Assembly: GCF_021401135.1 (NCBI RefSeq)
Contig: NZ_JACBFO010000002.1
Location: 1 to 64,000, forward strand
Length of the DNA stretch: 64,000 nt
Direction of reading: 5' to 3'
Source: Azonexus sp. R2A61
GTDB lineage: Bacteria; Pseudomonadota; Gammaproteobacteria; Burkholderiales; Rhodocyclaceae
Shown: positions 63,498-64,000 of the stretch, in pieces
Numbering within the stretch: the stretch's first letter is position 1
Layout: each line of letters opens with the position of its first letter
Notes under the pieces: model-generated
The model's database searches: none
Told to the model about the DNA's origin: nothing
The model's input: the letters and a program-made list of their open reading frames with translations, nothing else
Position numbers and translations under genes: made by a program

Positions 63498-64000
63498 ATG
63501 CCAATTTCCAAGCCCTTTGCCATCGCAACCGAAGGCTCGACCGTCGACGGCCGAAAGATCAGCCGCGAATGGTTGACCCAGATGGCCGCCAACTACAGCC
63601 CCAAGGTCTATACCGCCGTCGCCAACCTCGAGCACTACCTCTCCAGCCTGCCCGACAGTGTCTTCGGTGCCTACGGCAAGGTCATCTCCCTCTCGACCCG
63701 CGAAACCGACATCCTCGGCGAGAAGCGCCTTCAACTCATGGGCGTCGTCGACGCCAATGAAGAACTGGTCGCCCTGCAGCAGAAAGGAAAAAAGGCCTTC
63801 GCGTCGATCGAAGTCCTGGACAACTTCGCCAACAAGGGTATCGCCTACCTCGGCGGCCTCGCCTTCACCGACCGCCCGGCATCGCTTGCCACTGAATCGA
63901 TGAAATTCAGCGTCGCCGGTGCCGCGGGCGAGCGCTTTGCGTTCAAGGACGAAATCGAAATCGAATTCGAACCGGAAACCAAGCCCGAGACCAAGCCGGG
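63498..64000 (+). CDS. O: Phage capsid scaffolding protein (P2 gpO type), 5' part
   Basis: ATG 63498 with GGAG 9 nt upstream; the frame is open to the window edge (167 residues seen). PISKPFAIATEGSTVDGRKIS, LEHYLSSLPDSVFGAYGKVISL and IEVLDNFANKGIAYLGGLAFTD are conserved in GPO scaffolds, which are also the head-maturation protease. It is divergent from the terminase, as in P2. Confidence 0.92.
   Translation, partial: MPISKPFAIATEGSTVDGRKISREWLTQMAANYSPKVYTAVANLEHYLSSLPDSVFGAYGKVISLSTRETDILGEKRLQLMGVVDANEELVALQQKGKKAFASIEVLDNFANKGIAYLGGLAFTDRPASLATESMKFSVAGAAGERFAFKDEIEIEFEPETKPETKP

Larger units (their letters stand above)
56517..64000. mobile_element. P2/phiCTX-like prophage, left part (continues past window)
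   Basis: Begins at the truncated tRNA-His and contains P2-type Q (portal), P (terminase) and the start of O (scaffold), in the P2 orientation (Q and P leftward, O rightward), a Dam-type methylase and four accessory genes. No integrase, repressor or replication gene lies in this 7.5 kb, so these should be at the far end as in phiCTX-type maps, or lost. Base composition drops in the first 800 nt. Confidence 0.8.

Overview
The window looks like a chromosomal segment of a GC-rich (low-60s % by eye) betaproteobacterium, most likely a Rhodocyclales member (Azonexus/Dechloromonas-like). That placement is an inference from gene families (CysB, split sulfate transport genes, flavocytochrome c sulfide dehydrogenase, exbB-exbD-exbD, a P2-like prophage), not from an rRNA gene. 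Sulfur and redox metabolism is the main theme up to about 48 kb.

Layout. 1-6.4 kb: a leftward operon coding a sulfonate/taurine-type ABC importer, a GntR regulator, an AprA-like flavoprotein, an AprB-like ferredoxin and a HEAT protein. 6.5-10.4 kb: a Mo-bisPGD oxidoreductase, a 46-aa membrane peptide, an SfnR-like sigma54 activator and a molybdate-binding Mop protein. 10.8-13.4 kb: tonB-exbB-exbD-exbD. 13.4-22.4 kb: an mdtABC-type RND pump with its outer-membrane lipoprotein. 22.4-36.1 kb: an uptake/periplasmic redox island with two TonB receptors, a cytochrome c', a dienelactone-hydrolase-like protein, a DUF6152 protein, two paralogous secreted proteins of unknown function, two cytochrome-like proteins, two DUF6644 membrane proteins, a Cys-less rhodanese and a membrane-anchored winged-helix regulator. 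36-48 kb: a degenerate EAL protein, CysB, an RNA-polymerase-alpha-CTD-like protein, FccAB-type sulfide dehydrogenase, the sulfate importer (cysT, cysW, sbp, cysA, plus a second sbp), a small hydrolase, an SqrR/BigR-like ArsR repressor and a START-like protein. 48-55.8 kb: a czcCBA metal efflux system with a divergent two-component system. 56.5-64 kb: the left end of a P2/phiCTX-like prophage integrated in a tRNA-His gene.

How parts work together. I see -24/-12 (sigma54) promoters, with GG and GC at the correct 10-nt spacing, in front of tonB (10768), of the large TonB receptor (26749, leftward), of the DUF6152 operon (27143) and of the rhodanese/DUF6644/cytochrome operon (32330, leftward). 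This suggests that the energiser, the receptor and the periplasmic proteins form one sigma54 regulon. The only sigma54 activator in the window is the SfnR-like one at 8994-10085.

The most unusual item is in the prophage: five tandem copies (57848-58061) of a sequence nearly identical to type I-F CRISPR repeats, separated by only about 18-21 nt that are themselves inverted repeats. There are no cas genes. The array lies in I-F sense orientation at the end of a three-gene phage operon that has an operator-covered promoter, and it is followed by a terminator. It is a candidate RNA anti-CRISPR (Racr-like) locus.
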